From Methanosarcinales archaeon (GTDB lineage Archaea; Halobacteriota; Syntropharchaeia; Alkanophagales; Methanospirareceae), in assembly GCA_030621945.1 (NCBI GenBank), contig JAUXGS010000080.1:1-5423 (forward strand): a stretch of 5,423 bases of DNA, written 5' to 3'. The notes under the pieces are model-generated. The model saw only the letters and a program-made list of their open reading frames with translations. It had not been told where the DNA came from and ran no database searches. Shown here piece after piece: positions 5,381-5,423 of this stretch (position 1 is the stretch's first letter; every line of letters begins with the position of its first letter). The position numbers and the translations under genes were made by a program.

Positions 5381-5423
5381 ACTCATCCAAGTTCGTCGTT
5401 CTATTATAACCCGCTATTCTTAG
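5381..5423 (+). other. Non-coding tail with a weak TATA-like sequence
   Basis: After the atpF stop there is no ATG on the plus strand to the window edge. TATTATAA at 5402-5409 resembles a TATA box and could serve a gene just outside, possibly atpA. The match is weak and its target is not visible. Confidence 0.2.

Overview
The window looks like an ordinary archaeal chromosome segment, most likely from a methanogen or a related euryarchaeote (a methane-oxidising relative is possible). Three things point there: an A-type (archaeal V-type) ATP synthase operon, an archaeal methionyl-tRNA synthetase with a double zinc knuckle, and a homoserine dehydrogenase gene sitting beside an ACT-domain gene of the kind predicted to regulate it. 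Archaeal Shine-Dalgarno motifs (GGTGAT, GAGGTGA, GGGAGG) and TATA boxes placed about 45-50 bases ahead of start codons agree. The base composition is moderately AT-rich by eye. Genes are tightly packed, and I see no mobile element, CRISPR array, tRNA or rRNA.

There are two divergent blocks. Leftward from about 3917 run mobB (molybdenum cofactor guanylylation), a TIM-barrel metalloenzyme of the sugar isomerase/endonuclease IV superfamily, metG, an ACT-domain protein, and hom, which leaves the window at base 1. Gaps in this block are 34 to 61 bases. Good or possible TATA boxes lie at the ends of metG and of the TIM-barrel gene, so it may hold several transcription units: mobB/TIM-barrel, metG, and ACT-hom. 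ACT-hom is the clearest functional pair, with an amino-acid-sensing protein made just ahead of the enzyme that commits aspartate carbon to threonine and methionine.

Rightward from 4071 run atpH, atpE and atpF, the peripheral-stalk and central-stalk genes of the ATP synthase. atpE's ribosome-binding site is formed by the end of atpH, and atpE and atpF overlap by four bases, so they are probably translationally coupled. The genes for the membrane subunits I and K and the adaptor C, which in the well-known methanogen order HIKECFABD would lie between H and F, are absent here.

The 153-base divergent region (3918-4070) carries the most regulatory structure: a strong TATA box for atpH, an 11-base tandem direct repeat just upstream of it, an inverted repeat, and a weaker TATA box facing mobB. 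The 61-base gap between mobB and the TIM-barrel gene is built of T/C and A/G tracts that can pair in alternative ways. I found no convincing new multi-gene system; the leads worth following are the reduced ATP synthase gene order and these two intergenic regions.
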